NCBI GenBank assembly: GCA_009602735.1
Contig: WELA01008809.1
Coordinates: 26,437-90,436 of the forward strand
Direction: 5' to 3'
Length of the DNA: 64,000 nucleotides
From: Mesotaenium endlicherianum
Taxonomy: Eukaryota > Streptophyta > Zygnematophyceae > Zygnematales > Mesotaeniaceae
The stretch's first letter is position 1, and each line of letters starts with the position of its first letter. The notes under the pieces are model-generated. The model did not search any database and was not told the origin of the DNA. It worked only from the letters and a program-made list of their open reading frames with translations. The position numbers and the translations under genes were made by a program. Positions 8,615-17,391 of the stretch are shown here, one piece after another.

Positions 8615-8622
8615 TATCTTTG
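8615..8622 (+). promoter_or_regulatory. TATCTTTG element 4 nt before rlmN
   Basis: An exact TAnnTTTG match with four bases (CAGG) before the rlmN ATG, the same layout as at 4842, 36547 and 41290. It predicts a leaderless rlmN transcript. Confidence 0.55.
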
Positions 8623-8626
8623 CAGG

Positions 8627-9670
8627 ATGGATACACAGCGGGAGAATATCAGGCACCTGGGTTTGGATGGACTGACAGCCTATTTTGAACAGATAGGCGA
8701 AAAGAAATTCCGTGTCAAACAGGTGCACGAATGGCTCTGGCAGAAGCACGCGCATAGCTTTGAGGAAATGACCAACTTGAGTAAGGACCTGCGCGCAAAG
8801 CTGGCACAGGATTTCTCATTGCCTGCCCTGCAGGTGGATGCCACCCAGTTCAGTAACGACGGTACTGTTAAAAGTCGCTTCAAAACCGTAGAAGGGCATT
8901 TGATAGAAGGTGTGCTGATACCTACCGAAGACCGCAAAACAGCCTGCGTATCGTCGCAGATCGGTTGCAGTCTCAGTTGTAAGTTCTGTGCCACCGGATA
9001 TATTGAACGGAAGCGCAATCTGCACTTCGACGAGATATACGACCAGGTGGTGCTCATCAACCAACAAAGTCTGCAAGCTTATAACCAGAAGCTGAGCAAT
9101 ATTGTTTTCATGGGTATGGGCGAGCCTTTGCTCAACTATTCCAATGTAATGAAAGCCATAGAGCGCATTTCAGCGGAAGATGGATTGTTCATGAGTCCGC
9201 GGCGCATTACGGTTTCCACTGCCGGTGTTGCCAAGCAGATCAAAAAACTGGGGGATGACCAGGTGCGTTTCAAACTGGCTTTATCGCTCCATGCAGCCAA
9301 TGATGCCAAGCGGAACGAGATCATGCCCATCAACGAATCGAACAATATCAAAGCGTTGATCGAAGCCCTGAATTATTTCTACAAACAAACGGGAAATGAG
9401 ATCACGCTGGAATATATTCTTTTCAAAGACCTGAACGACAGCAAGCAGGATGCAGAAGAACTGGTGAAAGTATTCAGGCAGATTCCTGCCGACCTGGTCA
9501 ATATCATCGAATACAATACCATCGATGCTTTTAAATTCACGAAGCCCGATGAAGACGATATCCAGCGTTTTATGAACATACTGGAAGCCAATCATGTGAA
9601 TGCCCGGTTGAGAAGGAGTCGTGGCAGGGACATAGACGCGGCTTGCGGACAATTGGCCAATAAAGGATAA
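8627..9670 (+). CDS. rlmN: Dual-specificity 23S rRNA/tRNA adenine C2-methyltransferase
   Basis: This radical-SAM enzyme methylates A2503 of 23S rRNA and A37 of some tRNAs. The cluster motif CSLSCKFC (C-x3-C-x2-C) lies near residue 113. GMGEPLLNY follows, and the C-terminal RRSRGRDIDAACGQL segment carries the second catalytic cysteine. At 347 residues it is normal. It is divergent from the thiolase gene with about 60 bases between them. A TTG or GTG start is not needed, because the ATG at 8627 fits the family. Confidence 0.96.
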   Translation: MDTQRENIRHLGLDGLTAYFEQIGEKKFRVKQVHEWLWQKHAHSFEEMTNLSKDLRAKLAQDFSLPALQVDATQFSNDGTVKSRFKTVEGHLIEGVLIPTEDRKTACVSSQIGCSLSCKFCATGYIERKRNLHFDEIYDQVVLINQQSLQAYNQKLSNIVFMGMGEPLLNYSNVMKAIERISAEDGLFMSPRRITVSTAGVAKQIKKLGDDQVRFKLALSLHAANDAKRNEIMPINESNNIKALIEALNYFYKQTGNEITLEYILFKDLNDSKQDAEELVKVFRQIPADLVNIIEYNTIDAFKFTKPDEDDIQRFMNILEANHVNARLRRSRGRDIDAACGQLANKG

Positions 9671-9679
9671 ATAAACATA

Positions 9680-9718
9680 CCGTCATCCCGAGCGAGCAAA
9701 GCGAGCCGAGGGACCTGT
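9680..9718. repeat. Partial copy of the CGTCATCCCGAG repeat
   Basis: The sequence shares CCGTCATCCCGAG, the AGCGAGC core and CCGAGGGAYCTG with the element at 7249-7362. It lacks the matching right arm, so it is half an inverted repeat. It lies between rlmN and the next pseudouridine synthase gene. Confidence 0.6.
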
Positions 9719-9741
9719 TGTAAAACAGCAAATCAATACAA

Positions 9742-10779
9742 ATGCAAAAAAAACGTACCGACAACTTCAGCAAATTTGCCAATAAAAAGAAAGGCAGTGC
9801 TATCAAGGAATCCATCCGCCAGGAAAAGAAAAAGATCAAAGCTGAAGCCAGGGTTGCAGGCGAAGAGTTCCGTAAAAAGAAGCTGGATAAGATGCGTGGA
9901 GTGAGTGAAGAAAAGGGAATTAAAAGCCAAAAGTCAGCAATTAAAAGTCAAAAAAAAGAGCCCAAATCAACTGCCAGCCGTCAGCATGCTGACAATCAGC
10001 AATCAGCAATCAGCAATCAGCAACTTCCCAGTCAATCATCAGACATCATGCCGCTGAATAAATTCATCGCACACGCAGGCGTTTGCGGAAGAAGAGAAGC
10101 AGCAGAACTGGTGAAAGAAGGGAAAGTAGTGGTGAATGGTGATAAAATATTTGAACCAGGATATAAGGTTTCTGCAAAAGATAAAGTGGTGGTAAAAGGC
10201 AAGCAGGTTTTCCTGCAAAAAAATGCCGTTTATGTTTTGCTCAATAAACCAAAAGATTATATCACTACCTCGAACGATCCGCAAGGCAGGAAAACCGTGC
10301 TGGAGCTTGTTAAAAGCGCTACCACAGAACGCATATATCCGGTGGGTCGTCTCGACAGAAACACAACGGGCGTACTCCTGCTTACCAACGACGGCGAGTT
10401 GGCGCAAAAACTCACCCACCCTTCTTTTGAAGTTAAAAAAATATACGAAGTAACGCTCGATAAACCTGTTACCAAAAAAGACCTGGACACCATTTTATCA
10501 GGTGTAACGCTGGAAGACGGTTTTGTATCGGCCGATGCAGTTGGCTATGCCGATACAAAAAGCAAAAACATTGTGGGTATTGAAATACACAGCGGCCGCA
10601 ACCGTATCGTGCGCCGCATTTTTGAGCACCTGGGGTACGATGTAAAAGGATTGGATCGCGTGATGTTCGCTAATCTCACCAAGAAAAATGTAGATCGCGG
10701 CAAATGGCGCTATCTCAACGAAAAAGAAGTGAGACTGTTGAAATTCCTCAACAATTCTTTCATTAAAAAAACTGTCTAG
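9742..10779 (+). CDS. RluB/RsuA-family pseudouridine synthase with long basic N-terminus
   Basis: The protein has 345 residues. Residues 1-58 are very Lys/Arg/Glu-rich, and residues 59-102 are a low-complexity Gln/Ser/Ala/Asn linker. An S4 RNA-binding domain follows (LNKFIAHAGVCGRREAAELV), then the catalytic domain with the aspartate in GRLDRNTTGVLLLT. The family isomerises uridine in rRNA (RluB acts at 23S 2605). The linker DNA is made of tandem repeats also seen between genes in this window. The next gene, an RluA-type synthase, starts 48 bases downstream and is probably co-transcribed. Confidence 0.93.
   Translation: MQKKRTDNFSKFANKKKGSAIKESIRQEKKKIKAEARVAGEEFRKKKLDKMRGVSEEKGIKSQKSAIKSQKKEPKSTASRQHADNQQSAISNQQLPSQSSDIMPLNKFIAHAGVCGRREAAELVKEGKVVVNGDKIFEPGYKVSAKDKVVVKGKQVFLQKNAVYVLLNKPKDYITTSNDPQGRKTVLELVKSATTERIYPVGRLDRNTTGVLLLTNDGELAQKLTHPSFEVKKIYEVTLDKPVTKKDLDTILSGVTLEDGFVSADAVGYADTKSKNIVGIEIHSGRNRIVRRIFEHLGYDVKGLDRVMFANLTKKNVDRGKWRYLNEKEVRLLKFLNNSFIKKTV
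9918..10047 (+). repeat. Tandem micro-repeats in frame inside the RluB-like gene
   Basis: Two copies of AATTAAAAGYCAAAA are followed by four perfect copies of the heptamer AATCAGC (9994-10021) and then CATCAGACATC. Intergenic DNA at 50053-50072 carries the same AATCAGCAATCAGACAT text. The repeats encode the Gln/Ser/Ala linker before the S4 domain. Confidence 0.75.
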
Positions 10780-10827
10780 AAAAGATCGTTATCCTCTAAC
10801 AACTGCCAACTAACAACTATCATCTCC

Positions 10828-11538
10828 ATGAGGCCGGAAATTATTTTCGAGAACGAATATTTTGTTGCAGTAAACAAACCTGCGGGGCTGCTGAGTATCC
10901 CCGATCGTTTGGGACAGGAACTCTCTTTGAAGCAATTACTGAAAGACAGGTACGGCGAAATTTACACTGTTCACCGCCTCGATAAAGACACGAGCGGCAT
11001 CATTGTATTTGCGAAAGATGAAACTACACACAAACAATTATCGCAGTCGTTCGAAGGACGTGAAGTAGAAAAATATTACCTGGGCCTGGTGCAGGGCATT
11101 CCCTTTAACAAACAAGACAGTGTTGACGCTTCCATCATGGAACATCCCGGCAAGACCGGCAAAATGATCACGCATGTAAAAGGCAAAGCCTCCCTGACCG
11201 ATTATGAAGTATTGGAATCGTTCCGCTTATACAGTTGGATGCAATTCCGTATCCATACCGGGCGTACGCACCAGATCAGGCTGCACATGCAGCACATAGG
11301 GCACCCCATTGTGTGCGACGATCTCTATGGCGACGCGCAGCCTGTTCTGCTATCAGCCCTTAAAAAGAAATTCAAACTTTCCAAAGCCGCGGAAGAAGAA
11401 AGGCCTTTGTTGTCACGACTGGCATTGCATTCCCACCGGTTGAGCTTTGATCTCAACGGAGAACGTTTTGAACTGGAAGCTGAATTGCCCAAAGAACTCC
11501 GCGCATTGCTGCAGCAATTACGCAAGTGGAGTTCCTGA
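10828..11538 (+). CDS. RluA-family pseudouridine synthase
   Basis: The protein has 236 residues. The catalytic motif HRLDKDTSGIIVF is near residue 50, and the GRTHQIRLHMQHIGHPIVCD segment that closes the RluA fold is near residue 150. There is no S4 domain. The protein modifies rRNA or tRNA; the exact target cannot be told. The ATG at 10828 is followed by the usual short lead-in to ENEYFVAVNKPAGLLS. The stop is directly adjacent to the stop of the convergent amidohydrolase gene, with no spacer. Confidence 0.92.
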   Translation: MRPEIIFENEYFVAVNKPAGLLSIPDRLGQELSLKQLLKDRYGEIYTVHRLDKDTSGIIVFAKDETTHKQLSQSFEGREVEKYYLGLVQGIPFNKQDSVDASIMEHPGKTGKMITHVKGKASLTDYEVLESFRLYSWMQFRIHTGRTHQIRLHMQHIGHPIVCDDLYGDAQPVLLSALKKKFKLSKAAEEERPLLSRLALHSHRLSFDLNGERFELEAELPKELRALLQQLRKWSS

Positions 11539-12816
11539 TCAATCCTGCTTGTATACAACACCATTCTTCATTACAAATTTCACTTTCTCCATAGACCGGA
11601 TGTCTTTTACCGGATCACCATCGATCGCAACAATATCGGCCAGCTTTCCTTTCTCAATCACGCCCAGGCGATCATCGCCCAGGAGGTCGGCAGCAGAAAG
11701 CGTTGCAGCGCGGATGGTTTCCAACGCAGGCATGCCTGCTTCATTCATGTACACAAATTCCATCCAGTTCTTGCCGTGGGCATAAACACCGGCATCTGTA
11801 CCAAACGCGATCTTTACGCCTGTCTTGTATGCTTTGGCAAATGTGTTTTGCACTTTAGGTCCGATGGCCAATGCCTTGGGGGCAACCAACTCCGGAAAAT
11901 AGCCGGGCTTTTTGGCCGAATCGGCAACAGATTTTCCTGCAATGATGGTGGGTACATAATAGGTACCCATTTTCTTCATCAGCTCCATCGCTTCATCATC
12001 CATATAAGTGCCATGTTCAATAGAGTTCACGCCTGCACGTATGGCGCGTTTCATGGCTTCTGCACCGTGACAATGCGCCGCCACTTTAAAACCATAGTCT
12101 TTTGCCGTTTCTACAATAGCTTTCAGTTCTGCATCTGTGAACTGTGGGTTCTCACCGCTTTTGGCCACACTCAGCACACCGCCCGATGCAGTGATCTTGA
12201 TCACATCGCTTCCTTCTTTGTACCGCTGGCGAACGGCTTTCATAGCATCATCGGCGCCGTTGATTACGCCGGCAGCCGGACCGGGATCACCCATCAGGTC
12301 TCTGCGGTAACCGTTGGTAGGATCTGCATGTCCGCCTGTAGTGGCAATAGCTTTGCCCGCAGTATATACACGTGGGCCCACGATCAATCCTTTATTGATG
12401 GCATTGCGCAATGAAATATTCACGCCCGACCCACCCAGGTCGCGAACAGTGGTAAACCCGGCCATCAGGGTTTTACCGGCAAACACCACCGACTGGAATG
12501 CATAGTCTGCCGGGTTATAAGTGAAGGTTTCCATGTACCTGTTGGGACTCGTTTCCGATTCCAGGTGCACATGCATATCAATCAATCCGGGCATCACCGT
12601 TCTGTTCTTCAGATCGATCAGTTTATCGGCAGGGCCGGCATTTACATAACCTTTCTGTACTTCAGCAATCTTATTACCTTCTGTAATGATGGTCATTTCT
12701 TTCAGCAATTGCAGGTGCTGAACATCTACCAGTTGTCCACAATGGATAATGGTGCGTTGCGCCAGCAGGTTACCGGCCATGCAACTCATAAAAAAGAAAA
12801 GTAGCAGTTTTCTCAT
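11539..12816 (-). CDS. Exported metal-dependent amidohydrolase
   Basis: The protein has 425 residues including a Sec signal peptide (MRKLLLFFF to LLAQ). It has the amidohydrolase metal sites: DMHVHLE (HxH), the lysine in VIKITASGG, AHCHGAEA, IEHGTYMDD and the aspartate in AFGTDAG. The pattern is that of imidazolonepropionase-like and Xaa-Pro/Xaa-Arg dipeptidase members. It probably hydrolyses a dipeptide or amide in the periplasm. The ATG at 12816 was chosen over an upstream codon because it directly opens the signal peptide. Confidence 0.88.
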   Translation of the reverse strand: MRKLLLFFFMSCMAGNLLAQRTIIHCGQLVDVQHLQLLKEMTIITEGNKIAEVQKGYVNAGPADKLIDLKNRTVMPGLIDMHVHLESETSPNRYMETFTYNPADYAFQSVVFAGKTLMAGFTTVRDLGGSGVNISLRNAINKGLIVGPRVYTAGKAIATTGGHADPTNGYRRDLMGDPGPAAGVINGADDAMKAVRQRYKEGSDVIKITASGGVLSVAKSGENPQFTDAELKAIVETAKDYGFKVAAHCHGAEAMKRAIRAGVNSIEHGTYMDDEAMELMKKMGTYYVPTIIAGKSVADSAKKPGYFPELVAPKALAIGPKVQNTFAKAYKTGVKIAFGTDAGVYAHGKNWMEFVYMNEAGMPALETIRAATLSAADLLGDDRLGVIEKGKLADIVAIDGDPVKDIRSMEKVKFVMKNGVVYKQD

Positions 12817-12844
12817 GGATGATATAGTTTGGTGAAAGTTAATC

Positions 12845-12878
12845 AAAAAAAAGCCCCGGTAATCAAATTACCAGGGCC
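12845..12878 (-). terminator. Terminator of the peroxiredoxin gene
   Basis: On the minus strand a stem of GCCCTGGTAAT with ATTACCGGGGC (one mismatch, loop TTG) is followed by eight T. It lies 38 bases after the peroxiredoxin stop and before the amidohydrolase start. Confidence 0.85.
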
Positions 12879-12915
12879 TCAGGCTGAGAACAAAATATCG
12901 ATTGCTTGCTTATTT

Positions 12916-13551
12916 TTATTTATTAGGCTGTGGCGTATAACGCAGGTAAGGCTTCACCTCTTTCACGCCTTTGGGAAATTTCTGGATCGCATCTGCTGTG
13001 CTGATAGAGGTAACCACGATCACATCTTCCCCTTCTTTCCAGTCGGCAGGCGTAGCCACGCTGTAATTGGCTGTCAGTTGCAAAGAGTCAATCACACGCA
13101 ATACTTCGTGGAAATTCCTTCCGGTTGATGCGGGATAAGTAAGGGTAAGTTTGATTTTTTTATCCGGACCGATCACAAACAGGGAGCGAACGGTAAATGT
13201 TTCTGATGCATTGGGATGGATCATGCCATAAGCATTGGCAATGGATTTATCTTCATCGGCAATGATGGGGAAACCAACAGTAACATGCTGCGTTTCGTTG
13301 ATATCATTCACCCATCCATTGTGTTTATCGAGCGGGTCAACACTCAGCGCCAGCACTTTCACATTGCGTTTGGCAAACTCTTCCTGTAAAAGAGCCGTTT
13401 TGCCCAATTCAGTGGTGCAAACCGGTGTATAATCGGCAGGGTGGGAAAAAAGAATACCCCATCCATTGCCTAAATACTCGTGAAAATCGATATTGCCTGC
13501 CGTGGTTACGGCTTTGAAGTTGGGCGCCAGGTCCCCTAAACGTAAACTCAT
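12916..13551 (-). CDS. 1-Cys peroxiredoxin (Prx6 type)
   Basis: The protein has 211 residues. The peroxidatic cysteine is in HPADYTPVCTTELG (about Cys 45). The segment RSLFVIGPDKKIKL and a C-terminal arm of about 60 residues are typical of the Prx6 class; no resolving cysteine is obvious. It reduces peroxides in the cytoplasm. The ATG at 13551 gives the family start MSLRLGDLAPNF. A 15-base palindrome lies upstream of its likely promoter, which suggests regulation. dinB ends 70 bases upstream on the same strand. Confidence 0.93.
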   Translation of the reverse strand: MSLRLGDLAPNFKAVTTAGNIDFHEYLGNGWGILFSHPADYTPVCTTELGKTALLQEEFAKRNVKVLALSVDPLDKHNGWVNDINETQHVTVGFPIIADEDKSIANAYGMIHPNASETFTVRSLFVIGPDKKIKLTLTYPASTGRNFHEVLRVIDSLQLTANYSVATPADWKEGEDVIVVTSISTADAIQKFPKGVKEVKPYLRYTPQPNK

Positions 13552-13571
13552 GGTGATTATTTTTTGGATCA

Positions 13572-13602
13572 CGAAAATACTTATTTCCTACCAAACTGGT
13601 AG
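13572..13602 (-). promoter_or_regulatory. Candidate promoter and operator of the peroxiredoxin gene
   Basis: On the minus strand TATTTTCG (13572-13579) is one base off the TAnnTTTG consensus. Just upstream is a perfect palindrome, CTACCA-AAC-TGGTAG (13588-13602). Its place between the -7 and -33 regions is where a repressor or redox regulator would bind. The regulator is unknown. Confidence 0.35.
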
Positions 13603-13622
13603 ACTTATTTTAAAAAATATTC

Positions 13623-14786
13623 TTACTCCTTTGCTTTTTTAAGGGTTCTGGCCTTTTTCAGGGCGGTTTTCCCGAATTTATTCTTTACCTCGTCGATGGC
13701 TTTATACAGCTTGTTTTTTCTTTCAGCATCATCAAAAAGGCTGCCCTGGACAGCATGGTTGGTGAGCTCACTCAACCGCACGCCCAGCAAGCGAACGGAC
13801 TGTCCTTTGCGGTATAATTGATGGAAGAGTTCTATGGCCTGTGGTATCAGTTCATCATCACGCAGCGTACGGGAAATGGTTGTTTGTTTTGATGTAGTCT
13901 CAAAATCGGGATAACGGATCTTGACGGCGATGCATCCAGCCAGTTTTTCATCTCTTCGTAATTCAAAGGCCACTCTTTCTGTGAGCCGCACCAATTCACT
14001 CAATAAGAAATCTGTATCGGCTGTATTTTCATGGAACGTGTTTTCACTCGATATCGATTTTGCTTCATGATAAGCGTGTACCTGACTGTTGTGGATGCCC
14101 TGCGATCTTTTCCAGAGGTCGGAACCGGTCTTACCCAGTTTCTTCTCGAGTATTGCAACAGGTGTCTCACTCAGGTCACGTATGGTATGGATGCCCATTG
14201 CCTTGAGCAGCAGGAAAGTTTGTTCCCCCACTCCGGGGAATTTGTTCACCGGCAACGGAGCCAGGAAGTCTTTTTCTTTACCGGGTTGTACAAAAAGATA
14301 CCCATTGGGCTTGGCTTCATCGGTGGCGATCTTGGCTACCATTTTATTCGCAGCCAAACCAAATGAAATGGGTAATTGGGTTTTATCGATGATCTCCTGC
14401 CGCAGGTCAATGGTCCATTGATACGGATCGAAGAAGCGGTCCATACCTGTGAGATCGATATAAAATTCATCGATCGACGCTTTTTCAAACAAAGGGGCCT
14501 TGGCGGCAATGATATCGGTTACCCATTGGGAATAGCGGCGGTATTCTGCATGTGTGCCGCGGAGTACAACAGCATGCGGACAAAGCTTCATAGCCCTGCT
14601 CATCGGCATAGCGCTGCGTACGCCGAATTTCCGTGCTTCGTAACTGCAGGAAGTCACTACGCCTCTTTCAGGTGTGCCACCCACGATCACTGCTTTGCCT
14701 TTCAGGGCGGGCTGCTGCAGCAATTCAACACTCACAAAAAAGGAATCGAGATCGAAATGGGCAATATAACGCTGCTGTTCTGCCAT
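13623..14786 (-). CDS. dinB: DNA polymerase IV
   Basis: This Y-family translesion polymerase has 387 residues. The catalytic acidic motifs FDLDSFFVSVE (N-terminus) and SIDEFYIDLTG (about residue 105) are present. Helix-hairpin-helix-like GVGEQTFLLLKAMGI follows, and the little-finger domain ends in RLLGVRLSELT. It copies past damaged bases. A lexA-like or other SOS site could not be recognised. The last 45 residues are Lys-rich. It lies between rimM and the peroxiredoxin gene on the same strand. Confidence 0.95.
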   Translation of the reverse strand: MAEQQRYIAHFDLDSFFVSVELLQQPALKGKAVIVGGTPERGVVTSCSYEARKFGVRSAMPMSRAMKLCPHAVVLRGTHAEYRRYSQWVTDIIAAKAPLFEKASIDEFYIDLTGMDRFFDPYQWTIDLRQEIIDKTQLPISFGLAANKMVAKIATDEAKPNGYLFVQPGKEKDFLAPLPVNKFPGVGEQTFLLLKAMGIHTIRDLSETPVAILEKKLGKTGSDLWKRSQGIHNSQVHAYHEAKSISSENTFHENTADTDFLLSELVRLTERVAFELRRDEKLAGCIAVKIRYPDFETTSKQTTISRTLRDDELIPQAIELFHQLYRKGQSVRLLGVRLSELTNHAVQGSLFDDAERKNKLYKAIDEVKNKFGKTALKKARTLKKAKE

Positions 14787-14844
14787 ACGCCTACTAAGTT
14801 AATGAGATTTCAAAGGGACTGTATACCACTATCGCGGGAAATGA

Positions 14845-15363
14845 TCAGCGGTAAATATCCAGCAGTCCGTCCGGCAGTGTAACATGCACTTCTTTTCGTG
14901 CATGATCAATGCTGTCCAATGTTTCGGCATGTAAGGGTATCAATGCTTCATTGCCGTTGAGGTTGATGCGTAACAACACCTGGTGCGGCTGCTCTATCAC
15001 TTCTTCAATGGGACCCAGATGTTCAGCTTCATCGGTAATGAGTTCAAAGCCCAGCAATGAAATGGGGGCAGATTTACCGGCCAGCTTGCGGAAATCGGCT
15101 TCGGGCAGCCATACATTGCGTGTTGCAAGCCGGTTGGCGGCTTCCTTGGTATGAACGCCCTCCAGTTTGATATAGGTTTCGGAATGATCTTTCGCTTTTG
15201 AAGATTCGATGAAATAAGGCAGGTAAGCGCCTTTCACCTCTTCAACGAAGATGGCTTCCAGCCCTGCGAAAGTAGTTTTCTTACCCAATGCATGCTTGAG
15301 TATCACTTCTCCTTTCAAACCAAAACTGGCTACGATCTTACCAATATGGATATAATCATTCAT
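14845..15363 (-). CDS. rimM: 16S rRNA processing protein RimM
   Basis: This is a ribosome maturation factor for the 30S head that binds S19. It has 172 residues: an N-terminal barrel (IGKIVASFGLKGEV) and a C-terminal PRC-barrel with LIPLHAETLDSID. The ATG at 15363 was chosen; an upstream start would read through the terminator hairpin. It follows rpsP, as in most bacteria, but trmD does not follow here; it lies alone at 36559. A terminator-like hairpin with a T-tract ends six bases before the start codon. Confidence 0.93.
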   Translation of the reverse strand: MNDYIHIGKIVASFGLKGEVILKHALGKKTTFAGLEAIFVEEVKGAYLPYFIESSKAKDHSETYIKLEGVHTKEAANRLATRNVWLPEADFRKLAGKSAPISLLGFELITDEAEHLGPIEEVIEQPHQVLLRINLNGNEALIPLHAETLDSIDHARKEVHVTLPDGLLDIYR

Positions 15364-15368
15364 GCAGT

Positions 15369-15406
15369 AAAAATAAAAACAAAGCCCCAACAATGTCGGG
15401 GCTTTG
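15369..15406 (-). terminator. Terminator-like hairpin between rpsP and rimM
   Basis: The arms CAAAGCCCC (15380-15388) and GGGGCTTTG (15398-15406) are perfect. On the minus strand they are followed by a T-rich tract (TTTTTATTTTT). Placed inside the rpsP-rimM operon, it probably acts as a partial terminator that lowers rimM output relative to ribosomal protein S16. Confidence 0.8.
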
Positions 15407-15425
15407 CAACTATGGTTTCATCCCA

Positions 15426-15884
15426 TTAAGCTTCAGCAGTTCCTTCAGAAGCTTCTTCATGTTTGCTTTCCACCTTCCTTACTACGGGGGTGTAAGCTTT
15501 ACGGGCTCTCTGGGCTTTTCTGTGCTCTTCGTTACGACGGGCGATGCTTGCTTCATGCTCACTATGCCATGCCTGGAATTTGGTCATTGCAGTAGCATCA
15601 TCAAACAGTCCCAGTTTCACACCCCTCAGCAGGTGTTTCAGGTACAATACTCCCTTGAAAGAGAGGATACGGCGAACTGTATCGGTGGGCTGAGCTCCCT
15701 TGTGCAACCATTCCAGTGCTTTCTGACGATCGAGCTGGATGGTAGCGGGTACAGTAAGCGGGTTGTAAGTTCCAATCTTTTGGATGAACTTACCGTCTCT
15801 TGGCGCACGTGCATCGGCTACTACAATGAAGTAGAAGGGCCGTTTTTTGCTGCCGTGGCGTTGTAGTCTCATTTTGACTGCCAT
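15426..15884 (-). CDS. rpsP: 30S ribosomal protein S16 with C-terminal extension
   Basis: The first 80 residues are a normal S16: [20 protein letters not shown], then [14 protein letters not shown], then [19 protein letters not shown]. About 70 extra residues follow, with a basic run ([16 protein letters not shown]) and an acidic Ser/Glu/Ala tail. Extensions of this sort are seen in Bacteroidota. S16 assembles in the 30S body. rimM lies downstream, past a hairpin; ffh is upstream on the same strand. Confidence 0.96.
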   Translation of the reverse strand: MAVKMRLQRHGSKKRPFYFIVVADARAPRDGKFIQKIGTYNPLTVPATIQLDRQKALEWLHKGAQPTDTVRRILSFKGVLYLKHLLRGVKLGLFDDATAMTKFQAWHSEHEASIARRNEEHRKAQRARKAYTPVVRKVESKHEEASEGTAEA

Positions 15885-16002
15885 GTTAAATAGAAATTTA
15901 AAGGCGTTAAGAAATTAGTTAACAAATCAGACCGCGAAATTAGCCCAAAATCTTAAAAAATCAAAGTACTAGTCTACCAAACTTGTTATGATTCTGTAAA
16001 AA

Positions 16003-17325
16003 CTAACGCCTCATACCGGGGAACTTGCCCCCCATGGGCATATTATTCATCATTTTCATCATCTGTTTCATCTGCTCAAACTGCTTCATAAAAGCATTCA
16101 GTTCCTGGATACTCTTGCCACTGCCTTTGGCGATCCTTTCCCTGCGGGATGGGGTCATTGCATCGGGATTGGACCTTTCGAATGGGGTCATGGACTGTAT
16201 CATGGCTTCGATGCCTTTGAAAGCATCGTCGTTGATATCTACATCTTTGATGGCCTTGCCTACACCGGGAATCATACCCATGAGGTCTTTCAGATTACCC
16301 ATTTTTTTTATCTGTGCAAGCTGATCGAGGAAATCCTGGAAATCGAACTGGTTCTTGCGGATCTTTTTCTCCAGTTTTTTGGCCTCCGCTTCATCGTATT
16401 GCGCCTGGGCTTTTTCTACCAGCGTAGTAATATCACCCATGCCCAGGATACGTTGTGCCATCCTTTCAGGATAGAATACATCCAGTGTATCCATCTTCTC
16501 ACCACTGCTTACAAACTTGATGGGCTTGTTCACCGTGTACTTGATAGATAAAGCCGCACCACCGCGTGTATCACCATCGAGCTTGGTAAGCACCACACCG
16601 CTGAAATCGAGCCGGTCATTGAAAGCTTTGGCGGTGTTTACTGCGTCTTGTCCGGTCATGGAATCCACTACAAACAATATCTCGGCAGGATTCACCGCCT
16701 GTTTGATATTGGCCACTTCGGTCATCATCGCTTCATCGATGGCCAGTCGCCCCGCCGTATCGATGATGATCACATTCTTATTTTTAGCTTTCGCTTCTTT
16801 GATGGCATTTTGGGCAATCGCTACGGCATCTTTGTTTTCCCGTTCACTGTAAATATCCACACCCACTTGTTCTGCCAGTACGGTCAACTGGTCAATCGCC
16901 GCAGGACGATAGATATCGGCCGCTACCAGCAAGGGGGATTTGCCTTTTTTTGTTTTGAGGTAATGCGCGAGCTTACCGGTGAAAGTGGTTTTACCACTAC
17001 CCTGTAACCCGGCGATGAGTATGATGGCAGGATTACCTGTGATGTTGAACTGCGCTTCGGTGCCGCCCATGAGCTCGGCGAGTTCGTCTTTCACGATCTT
17101 CACCATCAACTGCCCGGGGCTGATGGCATTGATCACTTTCTCTCCTACCGCTTTCTCCTTCACCTTATCGGTGAACTCTTTGGCTATCTTGAAATTCACA
17201 TCGGCATCGATGAGTGCCCTGCGGATGTCTTTGACAGTATTGGCAATATTTAAGTCGTTGATGCGCGCTTCACCGCGGAGGTTCTTAAACGCCGATTCGA
17301 GTTTTTCACTGAGTGAATTGAACAT
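16003..17325 (-). CDS. ffh: Signal recognition particle protein
   Basis: The GTPase of the signal recognition particle has 440 residues. It has an N domain, a G domain with GLQGSGKTTFTGKLA (P-loop, about residue 107), DTAGRLAIDEAM and TKLDGDTRGGAALS, and a methionine-rich M domain that ends in MMKMMNNMPMGGKFPG. With 4.5S RNA it targets nascent membrane proteins. It sits between rpoD (upstream) and rpsP (downstream), all on the minus strand. Confidence 0.97.
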   Translation of the reverse strand: MFNSLSEKLESAFKNLRGEARINDLNIANTVKDIRRALIDADVNFKIAKEFTDKVKEKAVGEKVINAISPGQLMVKIVKDELAELMGGTEAQFNITGNPAIILIAGLQGSGKTTFTGKLAHYLKTKKGKSPLLVAADIYRPAAIDQLTVLAEQVGVDIYSERENKDAVAIAQNAIKEAKAKNKNVIIIDTAGRLAIDEAMMTEVANIKQAVNPAEILFVVDSMTGQDAVNTAKAFNDRLDFSGVVLTKLDGDTRGGAALSIKYTVNKPIKFVSSGEKMDTLDVFYPERMAQRILGMGDITTLVEKAQAQYDEAEAKKLEKKIRKNQFDFQDFLDQLAQIKKMGNLKDLMGMIPGVGKAIKDVDINDDAFKGIEAMIQSMTPFERSNPDAMTPSRRERIAKGSGKSIQELNAFMKQFEQMKQMMKMMNNMPMGGKFPGMRR

Positions 17326-17349
17326 GGTACGCTGGTTTCAATCTTTCGC

Positions 17350-17377
17350 AAATAAAAAATGAACCAATCAGGTTCAT
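17350..17377 (-). terminator. Terminator of rpoD
   Basis: On the minus strand ATGAACC-TGATT-GGTTCAT forms a 7-bp stem (17359-17377) and is followed by TTTTTTATTTG. It lies 36 bases after the rpoD stop and 33 before the ffh start. Confidence 0.8.
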
Positions 17378-17391
17378 CTTAAAAAGAGGTG

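Noticed and set aside
9994-10021. Short regular repeats that could suggest a CRISPR array
   Set aside because: The AATCAGC units are directly adjacent with no spacers and lie inside a gene.
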